From positions 434,001 through 498,000 of the forward strand of contig NZ_CP029378.1 in assembly GCF_003268675.1 (NCBI RefSeq): a DNA stretch of 64,000 nucleotides. Reading direction: 5' to 3'. Shown here piece after piece: positions 9,744 to 18,037 of the stretch. Source of the DNA: Streptomyces bacillaris. Its GTDB lineage: Bacteria > Actinomycetota > Actinomycetes > Streptomycetales > Streptomycetaceae. A program made the position numbers and the translations under genes. Below the pieces are notes generated by a model. The model was not told the DNA's origin, ran no database searches, and worked only from the letters and a program-made list of their open reading frames with translations. The first letter of the stretch is position 1, and every line of letters begins with the position of its first letter.

Positions 9744-10754
9744 TCACGTGGTGGTGGAGCTTCGGGGGTTGGCATCCGGTCCGGCCGGGTCGCCCGGTGG
9801 CGGGCGGCGCCGCCACGGGTGCAGGGTGCTGGCGACGATCTCCCCGGTGGCGGGGAAGGAGGCCGGGTCGTGGAGGCCGACGGCGGCCGGTTCACGGCCG
9901 GGGTGCCAGGTGAAGCTGCCGAAGAGGTGGTCCCAGCACGAGAGGTCGGAGCCGTAGTGGCCGGCTTCGGACAGGTCGGTGCTGTGGTGCAGGCGGTGCT
10001 GTTCGGGGCTGGCCAGCAGATGGTTGAACCGGCCGATGCGGACGTCGATGTTGGCGTGGACGAAGTAGCCCTGGGCCACGACGAAGAGACCGGTCACCAG
10101 CACGGCCGAGCGGGAGAATCCGGCCAGGGCCAGGGTCAGCTGCACGAGGCTCTGGGCGAGCACGATGTCCAGCACGTGGTTGACGCCGTTGTTGGCGACA
10201 TTGACCTTCTGCGGGACGTGGTGGACTCCGTGCAGCCGCCACAGGAGGGCGCTGGTGTGGCCGAGCCGGTGCACCAGATAGCTGACGAGCGATCCGGCCA
10301 GCAGGGCGCCGGGGATCTCGGCCCAGAGGTGGTGGCTGCGCTCGTCGGCCGCGATCCAGCCCACCGCCGCCGTGACCAGAAGTTGCGCCAGTCCGCTTCC
10401 GGCCATGGTGAGCAGAAAGTAGACGCCGTACCAGCGCCACTCGTCCTTTCCCGGGTGCCAGCTCCGCTCATAGGGAATCAGCTGTTCGAGAAGGGCCAGA
10501 TACATCAGGGTCCCGATGAGGAAAAGCGGGCTCACGATGGCCGGATCCCAGCGCAGAACCAGAGCGGCCGCACCTACCGAGACAACAGCCAGCAGGAGCA
10601 GCGGGTAGGCGACCACACGAAGGACACGGGCCGCGATGATTCCCACCGCGCCGACCGCGCCTTTCTCGCCATTCCCGCCGTTCCTGGGATTTCCTCTGCC
10701 CGCATGGCCAACCGAATCGATCTCGCCATCGGCGGACCGTCCGTACTCGTCCAT
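9744..10754 (-). CDS. ftdA: Sterol desaturase/fatty acid hydroxylase family protein of the PTM cluster
   Basis: A 336-residue integral membrane protein of the fatty acid hydroxylase superfamily. The di-iron histidine clusters are intact: HRLGH near residue 163, HGVHH near 180 and HRLHH near 256, with hydrophobic segments before and between them. PTM clusters begin with such a gene, whose product adds a hydroxyl group to the ornithine-derived part of the tetramate. It ends 10 bases before the PKS-NRPS start, so it is the first gene of the operon and the promoter should lie between 10755 and 11381. The ATG at 10754 follows a GGGGGT ribosome site; upstream codons in frame look non-coding. Confidence 0.85.
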   Translation of the reverse strand: MDEYGRSADGEIDSVGHAGRGNPRNGGNGEKGAVGAVGIIAARVLRVVAYPLLLLAVVSVGAAALVLRWDPAIVSPLFLIGTLMYLALLEQLIPYERSWHPGKDEWRWYGVYFLLTMAGSGLAQLLVTAAVGWIAADERSHHLWAEIPGALLAGSLVSYLVHRLGHTSALLWRLHGVHHVPQKVNVANNGVNHVLDIVLAQSLVQLTLALAGFSRSAVLVTGLFVVAQGYFVHANIDVRIGRFNHLLASPEQHRLHHSTDLSEAGHYGSDLSCWDHLFGSFTWHPGREPAAVGLHDPASFPATGEIVASTLHPWRRRPPPGDPAGPDANPRSSTTT

Positions 10755-11381
10755 CCGTGACCCCCCACAGGTGATGTGATCTGAAGAAGGAGCACCGCTC
10801 GCATCGCATCGGTGCAGTTCAAGGGCGCCCGAGGGGGTGGTGGACACCCCGGGGCGTGAGCGGAGGCTCATGCACCGAACTTTGCGGACACCCGACTCAG
10901 AAGGAATCGGGCCATGGCGTGAACCGATCGCCCCCAGCTCCATCGGCCCAGATCATTCCTTTCCGATTCCAGGGCCTTTAACCACCACCTCGACGCCGAA
11001 TTGCCGGGCGCACCACCGATGTTGAAAGCGGAATGCGAGAAATCCCTTACGAAGCATTGGTGGGTAAATTTATATGAGGAATTCCCTCATAGGATCATCC
11101 CTGTGTCACGGGACCGGCGCGCGCGAATGCGCCGGGAAGCCCGCCCGTACGCGAAGGAGCGTGACCGGGTGGGGCCATGCGCGGTCGGCAGAGGCTACGC
11201 CCTGCGGGCCGGGGGCGGTGCGCCCGCGCATACACCAGCGCGCGGAGCCCTTTCCCGGGTGGGTCCGCCCTGCGATGATCGGCGCCGAACCGCGCACCCG
11301 CCCCGGGGCGGAGTCGCGGTGAGGCAACTGTCGGCGCCACGACCGTGACCCGGCCCGGGCGCCCCGAGCGAGGGAGTCTCC
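10755..11381. promoter_or_regulatory. Divergent intergenic region upstream of the PTM operon
   Basis: 627 bases without a convincing gene between the PTM operon (leftward) and the cysteine-desulfurase-like gene (rightward). It must carry the PTM promoter. GC content falls sharply around 10985-11100, unlike the flanks. The one clear element is the inverted repeat at 11073-11091, listed separately. A weaker repeat, gcaccg/cggtgc, sits near 10792-10815. Short reading frames here show no codon bias or ribosome site worth reporting. Confidence 0.5.
11073..11091. promoter_or_regulatory. Inverted repeat, candidate operator
   Basis: Perfect 7-base arms, tatgagg and cctcata, flank the 5-base centre aattc inside an AT-rich patch. 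It lies between two divergent transcription units and could be a repressor or activator site for the PTM operon or for the rightward gene. The binding protein is unknown. Confidence 0.4.
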
Positions 11382-12586
11382 TTGACGTACGACGTCAGCA
11401 CAGTGCGCGCGCAGTTCCCCGCCCTCCGGGCCGGCACGGCACACTTCGACGGGCCCGGCGGCACGCAGACCCCGGCCCCCGTCATCGCGGCCTTCACCGA
11501 GGCGCTGAGCCGGCCGCTGTCGATCCGGGGGACCACCCTGCCCGGGAGGTCCACGCGGAGACCATCGTCGGTGACTTCCGGCAGGCGCTGGCGGATCTGC
11601 TGGGCGCACAGCCGGGCGGCATCGTCTTCGGACGCAGCTCGACCCAGCTCACGTACGACATATCGCGTGTGCTGTCGCAGAGTTGGGCACCGGGCGACGA
11701 GGTGGTGGTGAGCCGGCTCGACCATGACGCCAACATCCGGCCCTGGGTGCAGGCGGCCGGGCGGGCCGGGGCGGTGGTGCGGTGGGCGGAGTTCGACCCG
11801 GCCACCGGAGAGCTGCCCACCGAGGCCGTCGGCGCGCTGCTGACCGAACGGACCCGGCTGGTGGCGGTGACCGGGGCCTCCAACCTCATCGGCACCCGCC
11901 CCGACCTCCCCGCCATCGCGGAGCTGGTCCACCGGGCCGGTGCGCTCTTCCATGTGGACGGGGTGCACCTGACGGCCCATGACTTCGTGGACGTGGAACA
12001 GCTCGGCGCCGACTTCTTCGTCTGCTCGCCGTACAAGTTCTTCGGCCCCCACCACGGCGTCCTGGCCGCCCGCCCCGAACTGCTGGAGACCCTGAGGCCG
12101 GACAAGCTGGTGCCCTCCACCGACGCCGTCCCCGAACGCTTCGAGCTGGGCACCCTGCCCTACGAGGTGCTGGCCGCCACCCGGGCCGCCGTCGACTTCA
12201 TCGCGGACCTGGGCTCCGGCCCCGCGGCGGCCGGACGACGGGAGCGGCTGCGCTCCGCCTACACGGCGATCGGCGCCCACGAGAGCGCCCTGCTGGAGAC
12301 CCTGGAGAAGGCGCTGGGCGAGCTGGGCGGGGTGACGGTGCGCTCCCGGGCCGCCGAGCGCACGCCCACGCTGCTGCTCACCTTCGAGGGCCGGGACGCC
12401 TCGGACGCGTACCGCTTCCTCGCCCGCTCCGGCGTCCACGCCCCGGCCGGTTCCTTCTACGCCCTGGAGGCCTCCCGCCACCTCGGCCTCGGTGACGACG
12501 GCGGGCTGCGCGTGGGGCTGTCCCCGTACAACGACACGGACGACGTCGAGCGGCTACTGACGGGGCTGGCGGAGTTCCTGGGCTGA
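11382..12586 (+). pseudogene. Cysteine desulfurase-like (class V aminotransferase) gene with a frameshift
   Basis: The N-terminus begins at a TTG (11382) with AGGGAG 5 bases upstream and reads MTYDVSTVRAQFPAL, then FDGPGGTQTP, typical of the cysteine-desulfurase-like family. This frame loses its homology near 11535-11560, and the rest (ADLLGAQPGGIVFG onward) is in the frame one base earlier. That implies loss of one base, or gain of two, within the run around ccctgcccgggagg. Downstream, the PLP site is intact: FHVDGVHLTAHDF, and SPYKFFGPHH with the Schiff-base Lys. A GTG at 11345 opens the downstream frame but gives a non-homologous N-terminus. The full reading would be about 400 residues, normal for the family. 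Either the gene is broken or the base call is wrong. Confidence 0.75.
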
Positions 12587-12594
12587 GGAGCGGG

Positions 12595-12611
12595 CCGAGG
12601 AGTTCCCTCGG
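12595..12611 (+). terminator. Short hairpin after the cysteine-desulfurase-like gene
   Basis: A 6-base stem, ccgagg/cctcgg, with loop agttc begins 8 bases after the stop codon. There is no T run, as is common in Streptomyces. The stem is short, so confidence is low. Confidence 0.3.
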
Positions 12612-12668
12612 TGGAGTCGGGGGGTGGGGGCGGCGGGGGCGGTGCCGCTGGGTCGTAAGGTGCGGCTC

Positions 12669-13193
12669 ATGGAATCGTTGATCGCCGCCGTCCGCGCGCA
12701 GGACGAGGCCGCCCGTCTTCTCGCCTGGCCCGGCGACTTCGAGCTGGACCGGGGCGACCACGGCGAGGAGGTCCACCTCGCCTCGGGTGCCGCACTGGAG
12801 GGTTTCGCCGGTGACGGCGCCGGGGGCACGTACTTCTTCTGCGGGGAGGGCGGCGAGGAACGTCCGGTCCTCTACGCCGACTCCGAGGGAGGTGCCGCCC
12901 TCATCGCCGTCGGTCTCCCCGAGCTGCTGCGGCTGCTCCTGGTCGCGCCGTGGTGGCGCGACTGCCAGGAGTTCACCTCCGAGGAGAGCCGGGAGCCGGC
13001 GGCCGAGTACCTGGACGACATGCCTGACCTCCTGGCCCGCCGGGACCGTGCGGCGAAGGCCCTCGGTCTCACCCTTCCGTCGGCCGCGGAGGCTCTGGAG
13101 CGGCTGCGGGAGGTGGCGGTGGGAAGGCGCGAGGAGTTCGTGCTCGTCCTCACGTCGGAAGGGCACCCCTACGAGCCGCTGTTCGGCCCCTGA
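12669..13193 (+). CDS. Hypothetical protein, possibly SMI1/SUKH-like
   Basis: A 174-residue soluble acidic protein with no signal peptide or membrane segment. The middle (GTYFFCGEGGEERPVLYAD, then LPELLRLLLVAPWWRDC) has the pattern of SMI1/KNR4-SUKH proteins, which display a compact alpha/beta fold and often act as immunity or housekeeping partners; this similarity is weak and unverified. The ATG at 12669 has AAGGTG about 8 bases upstream; the in-frame extension to 12624 lacks a ribosome site. The gene is convergent with the next, with only 4 bases between stop codons. Confidence 0.7.
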   Translation: MESLIAAVRAQDEAARLLAWPGDFELDRGDHGEEVHLASGAALEGFAGDGAGGTYFFCGEGGEERPVLYADSEGGAALIAVGLPELLRLLLVAPWWRDCQEFTSEESREPAAEYLDDMPDLLARRDRAAKALGLTLPSAAEALERLREVAVGRREEFVLVLTSEGHPYEPLFGP

Positions 13194-13197
13194 CCTG

Positions 13198-14334
13198 CTA
13201 GCTGAACAGTTCGACGGTGATGTGCGGGGACAGCGCCCGGAGGAAGTCGGGGGCGTCGAACATCTTCCCCGCCGAGGCGACACCGACCCCGCGGGTGCGT
13301 CCCGTCAGGACGCGCTCAACCGCTTCCACCACCAGGGGCGCGGTGACGGCGTAGATGTCCTGCCCCCGGGCGACGGCCCGCCGTTCGGCTCCGCCCGAGC
13401 GGACGACCACGTCCACGAGGAACGTCTGGTCGGAGCGTCCCCGCTCGTCGACCGCCGCCGGTGCCGGTGTGTCCGGAGAGGCGAGGTCGCGGGCCGCCTC
13501 GGCCGTCATATAGGTGCGGACCTCGGGGACGGTCAGATGGCTCGGTACGGTGACGACGTCGGCCATCGTGAACTCCCCGATCACCGTGCGGGGTCCCAGC
13601 GGTTCGGGGAAGCGCCACTCCAGGGTGGGCGGGGCGTCGTCGCGGTGCTCCAGCCGCCCGCCGGTGTAGCGGATGCGCCGGCCGTGGCCCCGCCGCTCCC
13701 GGGAGACCGCGCCCGCCGTACGGGTCCCGGCGGTGGGGTGCCAGCTGCTGAGCCCGTACGCGATGTGCGCCTCGTCGGCCGTGGCCCAGTCGCCCATCGC
13801 GGCGGTGGCCAGCAGGTCTCCGAGGCCGCCGAAGAAGGCCATCGCCGGGACGATCGACGCCCCTGATTCCCGGGCCCGTTCCGCGTAGTGCGCGAAGGTG
13901 TCGAGGTTGGCCTCGATCTCGGCCGCCACGTCCACATAGGGGATGCCCGCGCGGAGTGCCGCCTCGATCACGGGGGCCGCCGTCGTGGCGAAAGGGCCTG
14001 CGCAGTTGATGACGGCCGCCGCGCCGGTGAGGGCACGGTCGATGGAGGCGGGGTCGTGGGCGGATGCGGTACGGACGTCGGGTGGGGTTGTGTACGTTCC
14101 GGTTGCGCGCTCCTCCGTTCCGTACGCCGTGGCCCCTGATGGCCCCGTTCCGTACACCGTGGTCCCTGATGCCCCCGTTCCGCACGGCTCCATTCCGTAC
14201 GCCAGCGCCTTGAGCTTGTCCGGGTCGCGGCCGACGAGGACGGGGCGGAGTCCGCGCGCCCTCAGCTCCGCCACCACGAACCGCCCGGTGTGTCCGTAGG
14301 CGCCGAAGACCGCCACCGTCCGGTCCGTTCCCAT
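13198..14334 (-). CDS. Saccharopine dehydrogenase-like NAD(P)-binding protein
   Basis: 378 residues. The N-terminal Rossmann motif VAVFGAYGHTGRFV (residues 7-20), the segment INCAGPFATTAAPVIEAALRAG and the segment YVDVAAE identify the saccharopine dehydrogenase/trans-acting enoyl reductase superfamily, whose members reduce C=C or C=N bonds with NAD(P)H. The substrate is unknown. Between the Rossmann core and the INCAGP segment lies a Gly/Thr/Tyr-rich insertion encoded by a 30-base tandem repeat (14116-14205), not typical of the family. The start at 14334 has AAGGGGA just upstream. The gene is divergent from the GlxA-type regulator, which may control it. Confidence 0.8.
   Translation of the reverse strand: MGTDRTVAVFGAYGHTGRFVVAELRARGLRPVLVGRDPDKLKALAYGMEPCGTGASGTTVYGTGPSGATAYGTEERATGTYTTPPDVRTASAHDPASIDRALTGAAAVINCAGPFATTAAPVIEAALRAGIPYVDVAAEIEANLDTFAHYAERARESGASIVPAMAFFGGLGDLLATAAMGDWATADEAHIAYGLSSWHPTAGTRTAGAVSRERRGHGRRIRYTGGRLEHRDDAPPTLEWRFPEPLGPRTVIGEFTMADVVTVPSHLTVPEVRTYMTAEAARDLASPDTPAPAAVDERGRSDQTFLVDVVVRSGGAERRAVARGQDIYAVTAPLVVEAVERVLTGRTRGVGVASAGKMFDAPDFLRALSPHITVELFS
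14116..14205. repeat. In-frame 30-base tandem repeat in the reductase gene
   Basis: Three units starting at 14116, 14146 and 14176 share cgttccg(t/c)ac and, in the first two, ccgtgg(c/t)ccctgatg. The third unit is degenerate. On the minus strand each encodes ten residues of the type TVYGTGPSGA, so copy-number change would keep the frame. Confidence 0.7.
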
Positions 14335-14437
14335 GAGTTGTCCCCTTGCCTCGTCCGTGGATGGTCCGCAGCCGAGGCTTCCCACCGCCCCCGGCTTGCT
14401 CTCACGGACATCCTGGCCGGGGCCGCCCGTCCACCGC

Positions 14438-14467
14438 GACGGTCCGGAACGCCATGGCCCGTACACT
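14438..14467 (+). promoter_or_regulatory. Candidate promoter for a leaderless glxA-type transcript
   Basis: The hexamer TACACT at 14462-14467 ends 7 bases before the ATG at 14475, the spacing expected for a -10 box whose transcript starts at the A of the start codon. No ribosome site precedes that ATG. The -35 (gacggt near 14438) is weak. Confidence 0.35.
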
Positions 14468-14474
14468 TTCGGAC

Positions 14475-15485
14475 ATGACCGCTGTCGCGCTCGCCGTCAC
14501 CGACGGCATGCTGCACTTCGAACTCGCCCTGGCCTGCGAGGTCTTCGGGTCCCATGCGCCCGACGGAGCGGACTCCTGGTACCGGCTCTCGCTCTGCGGG
14601 CCGGACGCCGTACGGGCCGGGCGGTTCCGGCTGGAGCCCGACCGGGGGCTCGACGGGCTCGTGGGCGCCCACACCGTGATCGTCCCCGGCTGGGCCGACA
14701 TCGACCGGGCCCCGCCCGCCGAGCTGGTCGACGCCGTCCGCGCGGCCCATGAGGCCGGGGCACGGGTGGCCTCCCTCTGTACGGGCGCCTTCGTGCTGGC
14801 GGCGGCCGGGCTGCTGGACGGCAGGCGGGCGACCACGCACTGGGCGCACACCCGGGTGCTGGCCGAGCGCCACCCCCGGGTGACGGTCGACCCGGATGTC
14901 CTCTACGTGGACGACGACGGCGTTCTCACCTCCGCGGGCAAGGCCGCCGCGATGGACCTGTGTCTGCACCTCGTCCGCCTCGACCACGGCTCGGCGGTCG
15001 CCAACACCCTCGCCCGCCGCCTGGTCGTGCCGCCCCACCGGGACGGCGGGCAGGCGCAGTTCGTCACGACCCCGGTGCCCGCGCCGGGCGGCCATCCGCT
15101 CGACGGTCTCTTCCCCTGGGTGATGCGGCGGCTGGACCGGCCGCTCACCGTGGAGGACCTGGCGCGGCAGGCGCGGATGAGTTCGCGGCACCTGGGGCGC
15201 CACTTCAAGTCGGCCACCGGCACGACCCCCTTGCAGTGGCTGCTCACCCAACGGATCCGCCGGGCACAGGAGTTGCTGGAGACCACCGACGACACCGTGG
15301 ACGCCATCGCGACGGCCACGGGCATGGGCACCGCCACCACCCTGCGCCGCCACTTCCACCGGACGGTCGGCGTCCCGCCGGACGCCTACCGCCGCACCTT
15401 CCGCGCCCGGTCCCATACCCGGTCCAGCACCAACCCCGGTCCGGAGGTCCGACTCGGGTCCGTACGAGGGCTCATCGACGGCTGA
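14475..15485 (+). CDS. GlxA-family AraC-type transcriptional regulator
   Basis: 336 residues. The N-terminal half is a DJ-1/PfpI-like domain (about 1-190) with the nucleophile-elbow sequence SLCTGAFVLAAAGLLDG and then ATTHW, as in GlxA/FtrA regulators. The C-terminal half is an AraC/XylS DNA-binding domain with two helix-turn-helices (VEDLARQARMSSRHLGRHFK and, later, IATATGMGTATTLRRHF). Such proteins usually activate neighbouring metabolic genes; here the divergent saccharopine-dehydrogenase-like gene is the obvious candidate. The start at 14475 was chosen because the domain begins directly with MTAVALAV and a -10 box fits a leaderless message; an ATG at 14454 would add 7 residues. The 3' end overlaps the convergent MerR gene by 14 bases. 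Confidence 0.85.
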   Translation: MTAVALAVTDGMLHFELALACEVFGSHAPDGADSWYRLSLCGPDAVRAGRFRLEPDRGLDGLVGAHTVIVPGWADIDRAPPAELVDAVRAAHEAGARVASLCTGAFVLAAAGLLDGRRATTHWAHTRVLAERHPRVTVDPDVLYVDDDGVLTSAGKAAAMDLCLHLVRLDHGSAVANTLARRLVVPPHRDGGQAQFVTTPVPAPGGHPLDGLFPWVMRRLDRPLTVEDLARQARMSSRHLGRHFKSATGTTPLQWLLTQRIRRAQELLETTDDTVDAIATATGMGTATTLRRHFHRTVGVPPDAYRRTFRARSHTRSSTNPGPEVRLGSVRGLIDG

Positions 15486-16461
15486 TGACCGCGAGCGCCT
15501 CCAACGCCTCGGCCAGGCCGGACGGATGGCGGACTCCTGGTGGCAGCTGCCCGGCCCAGCCCGGTCCGGCGACGAGGACGACCGGCCGCCGCCGGGCTCC
15601 CCGTACACCCCACTCGATGGACTCCACTCGCGCCACCAGCGCCCGGCTCGCCGTGGCCCGGGACTGGGCCCAGAGCACGACGGCCGCGGGGCCCGTACGC
15701 CGTACCGCCTCCTCCATCGCCTCCACCGGCAGGGCGGCTCCGAACATCCTGACGGGCAAGCCCTGTTGGGCAAGCGCGGCGGACAGCGCCTCCAGGGCGA
15801 GCGTATGGCTCTCCTCCGGGGTGCAGGCCAGGAGGGACACCCCGGCGCCGGAGCGGGGCGCCCGCTGGGAGGCGGCCCTGCGCAGCGCGCTGGAGACGTG
15901 CCAGGACAGCAGGTGCTCGACCTCGATGTACCGCTCGCCCGCGGTCTCCCACTTGCGGCCGACGGCGTGCAGCGTCGGCATGATGACCGAGTCCCAGGCG
16001 GCGAGCAGGCCGTACCGCTCGATGGCCGCCGTCAGCAGTTCGTCCATGGCCTGCGCGTCCAGCCGGACGGCCGCCCTGGCCAGCCCCCGGCACTCGCGGC
16101 GGACCCGGCCGACCGGCAGCGCCCCGGGGGCGCGGGAGGCCCGCTCCCCCGCCCCTCCCGCCCGCTCACCCGGTCCGGCGGCAGGCGGGGCGGGCCGGGA
16201 GGTGGTCGCCAGGGCCGCGCGGGCGGCCTCGGCCGGGGGCATTCCGGCGTTCGTCAGGCCGCACATGCACTCCAGCAGCCGGATGTCGGCCGACGTCCAC
16301 CGCCGGTGCCGGCCGCCCTCACGGGAGGCCGGGCCGATCCCGTAACGGCGGTCCCACGAGCGCAGGGTCGTCGGTGCCACCCCCAGCAGCCGGGCCACCG
16401 CCCCGGTGGTCAGGCCACCGACCGCGGGCCTTTGGGTGAGCGTGGAGACCGCGTCGTCCAT
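15472..16461 (-). CDS. MerR-family regulator with cobalamin-binding domain (LitR/CarH-like)
   Basis: 329 residues. A MerR helix-turn-helix (about 15-85; GAVARLLGVAPTTLRSWDRRYGI) is joined by an Ala/Gly/Pro-rich linker to a four-helix B12 cap and a Rossmann B12 domain. The cap contains a Trp followed after ten residues by Glu-His (KWETAGERYIEVEH); CarH has nine residues between these. The B12 domain has ESHTLALEA, where His would be the lower cobalt ligand in the DxHxxG-type motif. Family members bind adenosylcobalamin and are released from DNA by light. The gene is divergent from an ECF sigma gene, the same pairing as LitR-LitS in S. coelicolor, but no carotenoid genes lie nearby. Light sensing is inferred. 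Confidence 0.8.
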   Translation of the reverse strand: MDDAVSTLTQRPAVGGLTTGAVARLLGVAPTTLRSWDRRYGIGPASREGGRHRRWTSADIRLLECMCGLTNAGMPPAEAARAALATTSRPAPPAAGPGERAGGAGERASRAPGALPVGRVRRECRGLARAAVRLDAQAMDELLTAAIERYGLLAAWDSVIMPTLHAVGRKWETAGERYIEVEHLLSWHVSSALRRAASQRAPRSGAGVSLLACTPEESHTLALEALSAALAQQGLPVRMFGAALPVEAMEEAVRRTGPAAVVLWAQSRATASRALVARVESIEWGVRGARRRPVVLVAGPGWAGQLPPGVRHPSGLAEALEALAVISRR

Positions 16462-16640
16462 ACAGCCACCATACGACGCAGAAACGATGCATGTTGCCCG
16501 GAGCTTCGTCGCCCGGTTGCCTGGTGATCACGGGTGACGGGCCTGCCCGGAAGGCAGCCCGTCCGGTCGACCACCGCGCCTGCCGTCCTCGTACGAGCGG
16601 CAGCCGACCTGCGGCGGAGCAGCGGAGAGGACGGACAGAC
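16462..16640. promoter_or_regulatory. Divergent promoter region between MerR-B12 and ECF sigma genes
   Basis: 179 bases holding both promoters. The MerR-proximal part (16480-16500) is relatively AT-rich and contains a 6-base palindrome, atgcat. The sigma gene has a GGAGAGGA ribosome site. A LitR-type operator is expected here, but I cannot define it. Confidence 0.4.
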
Positions 16641-17363
16641 ATGACGGCGCTCCTGAGCCCGGTCGACCCGACGGCCGTGGTGGCCACGATGCCCGCGACG
16701 TACTCGTCGGTCACGACGCCCACCACCCGCGCGGCGGACCGGTCCTCGGGCCGCACCTCGGATCGGGCTTCGGATCGCGCCTCGAGCAGGGCCTCGGACC
16801 GGGCCGAGTCGGAGCGGCTGGCCGCGGGGTTCGTGCGCGGCGACGAGGAGAGTTTCGCTCTCGTGTACCGACGGTGGGGCGCGCTGGTGTACTCGCTGGC
16901 GGCACGGTCCCTGGGAGACGCCCGGGAGGCCGAGGACGTGGCACAGCAGACCTTCCTCGCCGCGTGGCGGGGCCGCCACGGCTACCACGCCCTCCGCGGA
17001 CCGCTGCCGGGCTGGCTGGTCGGCATCGCCCGCCGCAAGATCGCGGACGCCCACGCGGCCCGTTCCCGGCGTACGGAGCTGGCCGCCGCCCACGCGGCGC
17101 GCGAGTCCGCCGACGCTCCCGGGACGGCCGAGCCGCCCGAGGCGGCGCTCGACCGGGTGCTGGTCTCGCAGGAACTGCGCAAGCTGCCACCGGTCCAGCG
17201 GGACATCCTCCGCCTGGCGTTCTTCGACGATCTCACCCACGTCCAGATCGCCGAGCGGACCGGGCTTCCGCTCGGTACGGTGAAGAGTCATGCCCGGCGT
17301 GCGATGGCGCGCATCCGGCGCTCGATGACGGACGGTCCTGCGGCAGACAGCTCCGCCGCATAG
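16641..17363 (+). CDS. ECF-type RNA polymerase sigma factor
   Basis: 240 residues. Region 2 (about 60-125; FVRGDEESFALVYRRWGALVYSL, then DAREAEDVAQQTFLAAW) and region 4 (about 165-225; LPPVQRDILRLAFFDDLTHVQIAE, then LPLGTVKSHARRAM) are complete, so this is a two-domain extracytoplasmic-function sigma factor. The first 50 residues are a Ser/Arg/Asp/Ala-rich tail with repeats of the type DRAS. No anti-sigma gene with a zinc motif follows; the next gene encodes a DUF4383 membrane protein. Divergence from a MerR-cobalamin regulator suggests light-controlled synthesis, as for LitS, and the membrane protein may be a target. Confidence 0.85.
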   Translation: MTALLSPVDPTAVVATMPATYSSVTTPTTRAADRSSGRTSDRASDRASSRASDRAESERLAAGFVRGDEESFALVYRRWGALVYSLAARSLGDAREAEDVAQQTFLAAWRGRHGYHALRGPLPGWLVGIARRKIADAHAARSRRTELAAAHAARESADAPGTAEPPEAALDRVLVSQELRKLPPVQRDILRLAFFDDLTHVQIAERTGLPLGTVKSHARRAMARIRRSMTDGPAADSSAA

Positions 17364-17442
17364 GGGCGGTCCGCGCTCTCTCCGGTCGAGCCGACCGAAG
17401 GAGGGCGGCGCTGAACAGGGGGGCCATGAACAGGAGACGGCA

Positions 17443-18027
17443 ATGATACTGAGCGACGAACTCCCCCTGGACCACCGGCTCGCGACCGTCTACCGGATCG
17501 GAGCGGGGCTCTGCGGAGTCATCCTCCTGGTCTTCGGCATCCTCGGCTTCACCAACCAGCTGGGCTTCTTCGACACGAACGGCTCACAGGTGGCCGGGCT
17601 GTCGACGAACGGCCTCCTGAGCCTGATCTCCGTCGTCGTCGGCCTGGTACTGATGGCCGGAGCGGTGATCGGCGGGAACGTCGCGTCGACGGTGAACATG
17701 ACGGTCGGCACGCTCTTCCTGCTCAGCGGGTTCGCCCACATCTTCATCCTGGACAAGGGCGCCAACATCCTGGACTTCGGCATGTCCAACGTGATCTTCA
17801 GCTTCGTGATGGGGCTGCTGATCCTGACCTTCGGGATGTACGGGCGGGTCACCGGCGGGCTGCCGCACGACAACCCGTACTGGCGTCGCCGCCACCCCGA
17901 GCAGGCCGCCCGTGAGGACGCGGCCCGCCGCCGGGGCGCGGCCGCCGACGGACCGCCCCGGCTGACCGGCGGCGCGGGGCCGCGCCCGGCCACCCGGTCG
18001 ACCGGGCCCCGGCTGCCCGGGGCCTGA
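17443..18027 (+). CDS. DUF4383 four-helix membrane protein
   Basis: 194 residues with four predicted membrane spans (about 23-45, 55-80, 85-105 and 115-135) and a polar basic C-terminal tail. The pattern YRIGAGLCGVILLVFGILGF and the later FSFVMGLLILTFGMYGRV match DUF4383, a family common in actinobacteria with no assigned function. The ATG follows GGAGAC. It lies 79 bases after the sigma factor gene and could be in its operon or regulon. A strong hairpin follows. Confidence 0.8.
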   Translation: MILSDELPLDHRLATVYRIGAGLCGVILLVFGILGFTNQLGFFDTNGSQVAGLSTNGLLSLISVVVGLVLMAGAVIGGNVASTVNMTVGTLFLLSGFAHIFILDKGANILDFGMSNVIFSFVMGLLILTFGMYGRVTGGLPHDNPYWRRRHPEQAAREDAARRRGAAADGPPRLTGGAGPRPATRSTGPRLPGA

Positions 18028-18037
18028 GGGATGCGAA

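Noticed and set aside
11001..11348. Possible 115-residue protein in the intergenic region upstream of the aminotransferase-like gene
   Set aside because: No ribosome site, Arg-rich tail and no family resemblance; the AT-rich first part is better explained as regulatory DNA.
11345..11540. Alternative N-terminus for the cysteine-desulfurase-like gene from a GTG at 11345
   Set aside because: The translation has no homology, whereas the other frame over these bases carries the conserved family N-terminus, so a frameshift is the better explanation.
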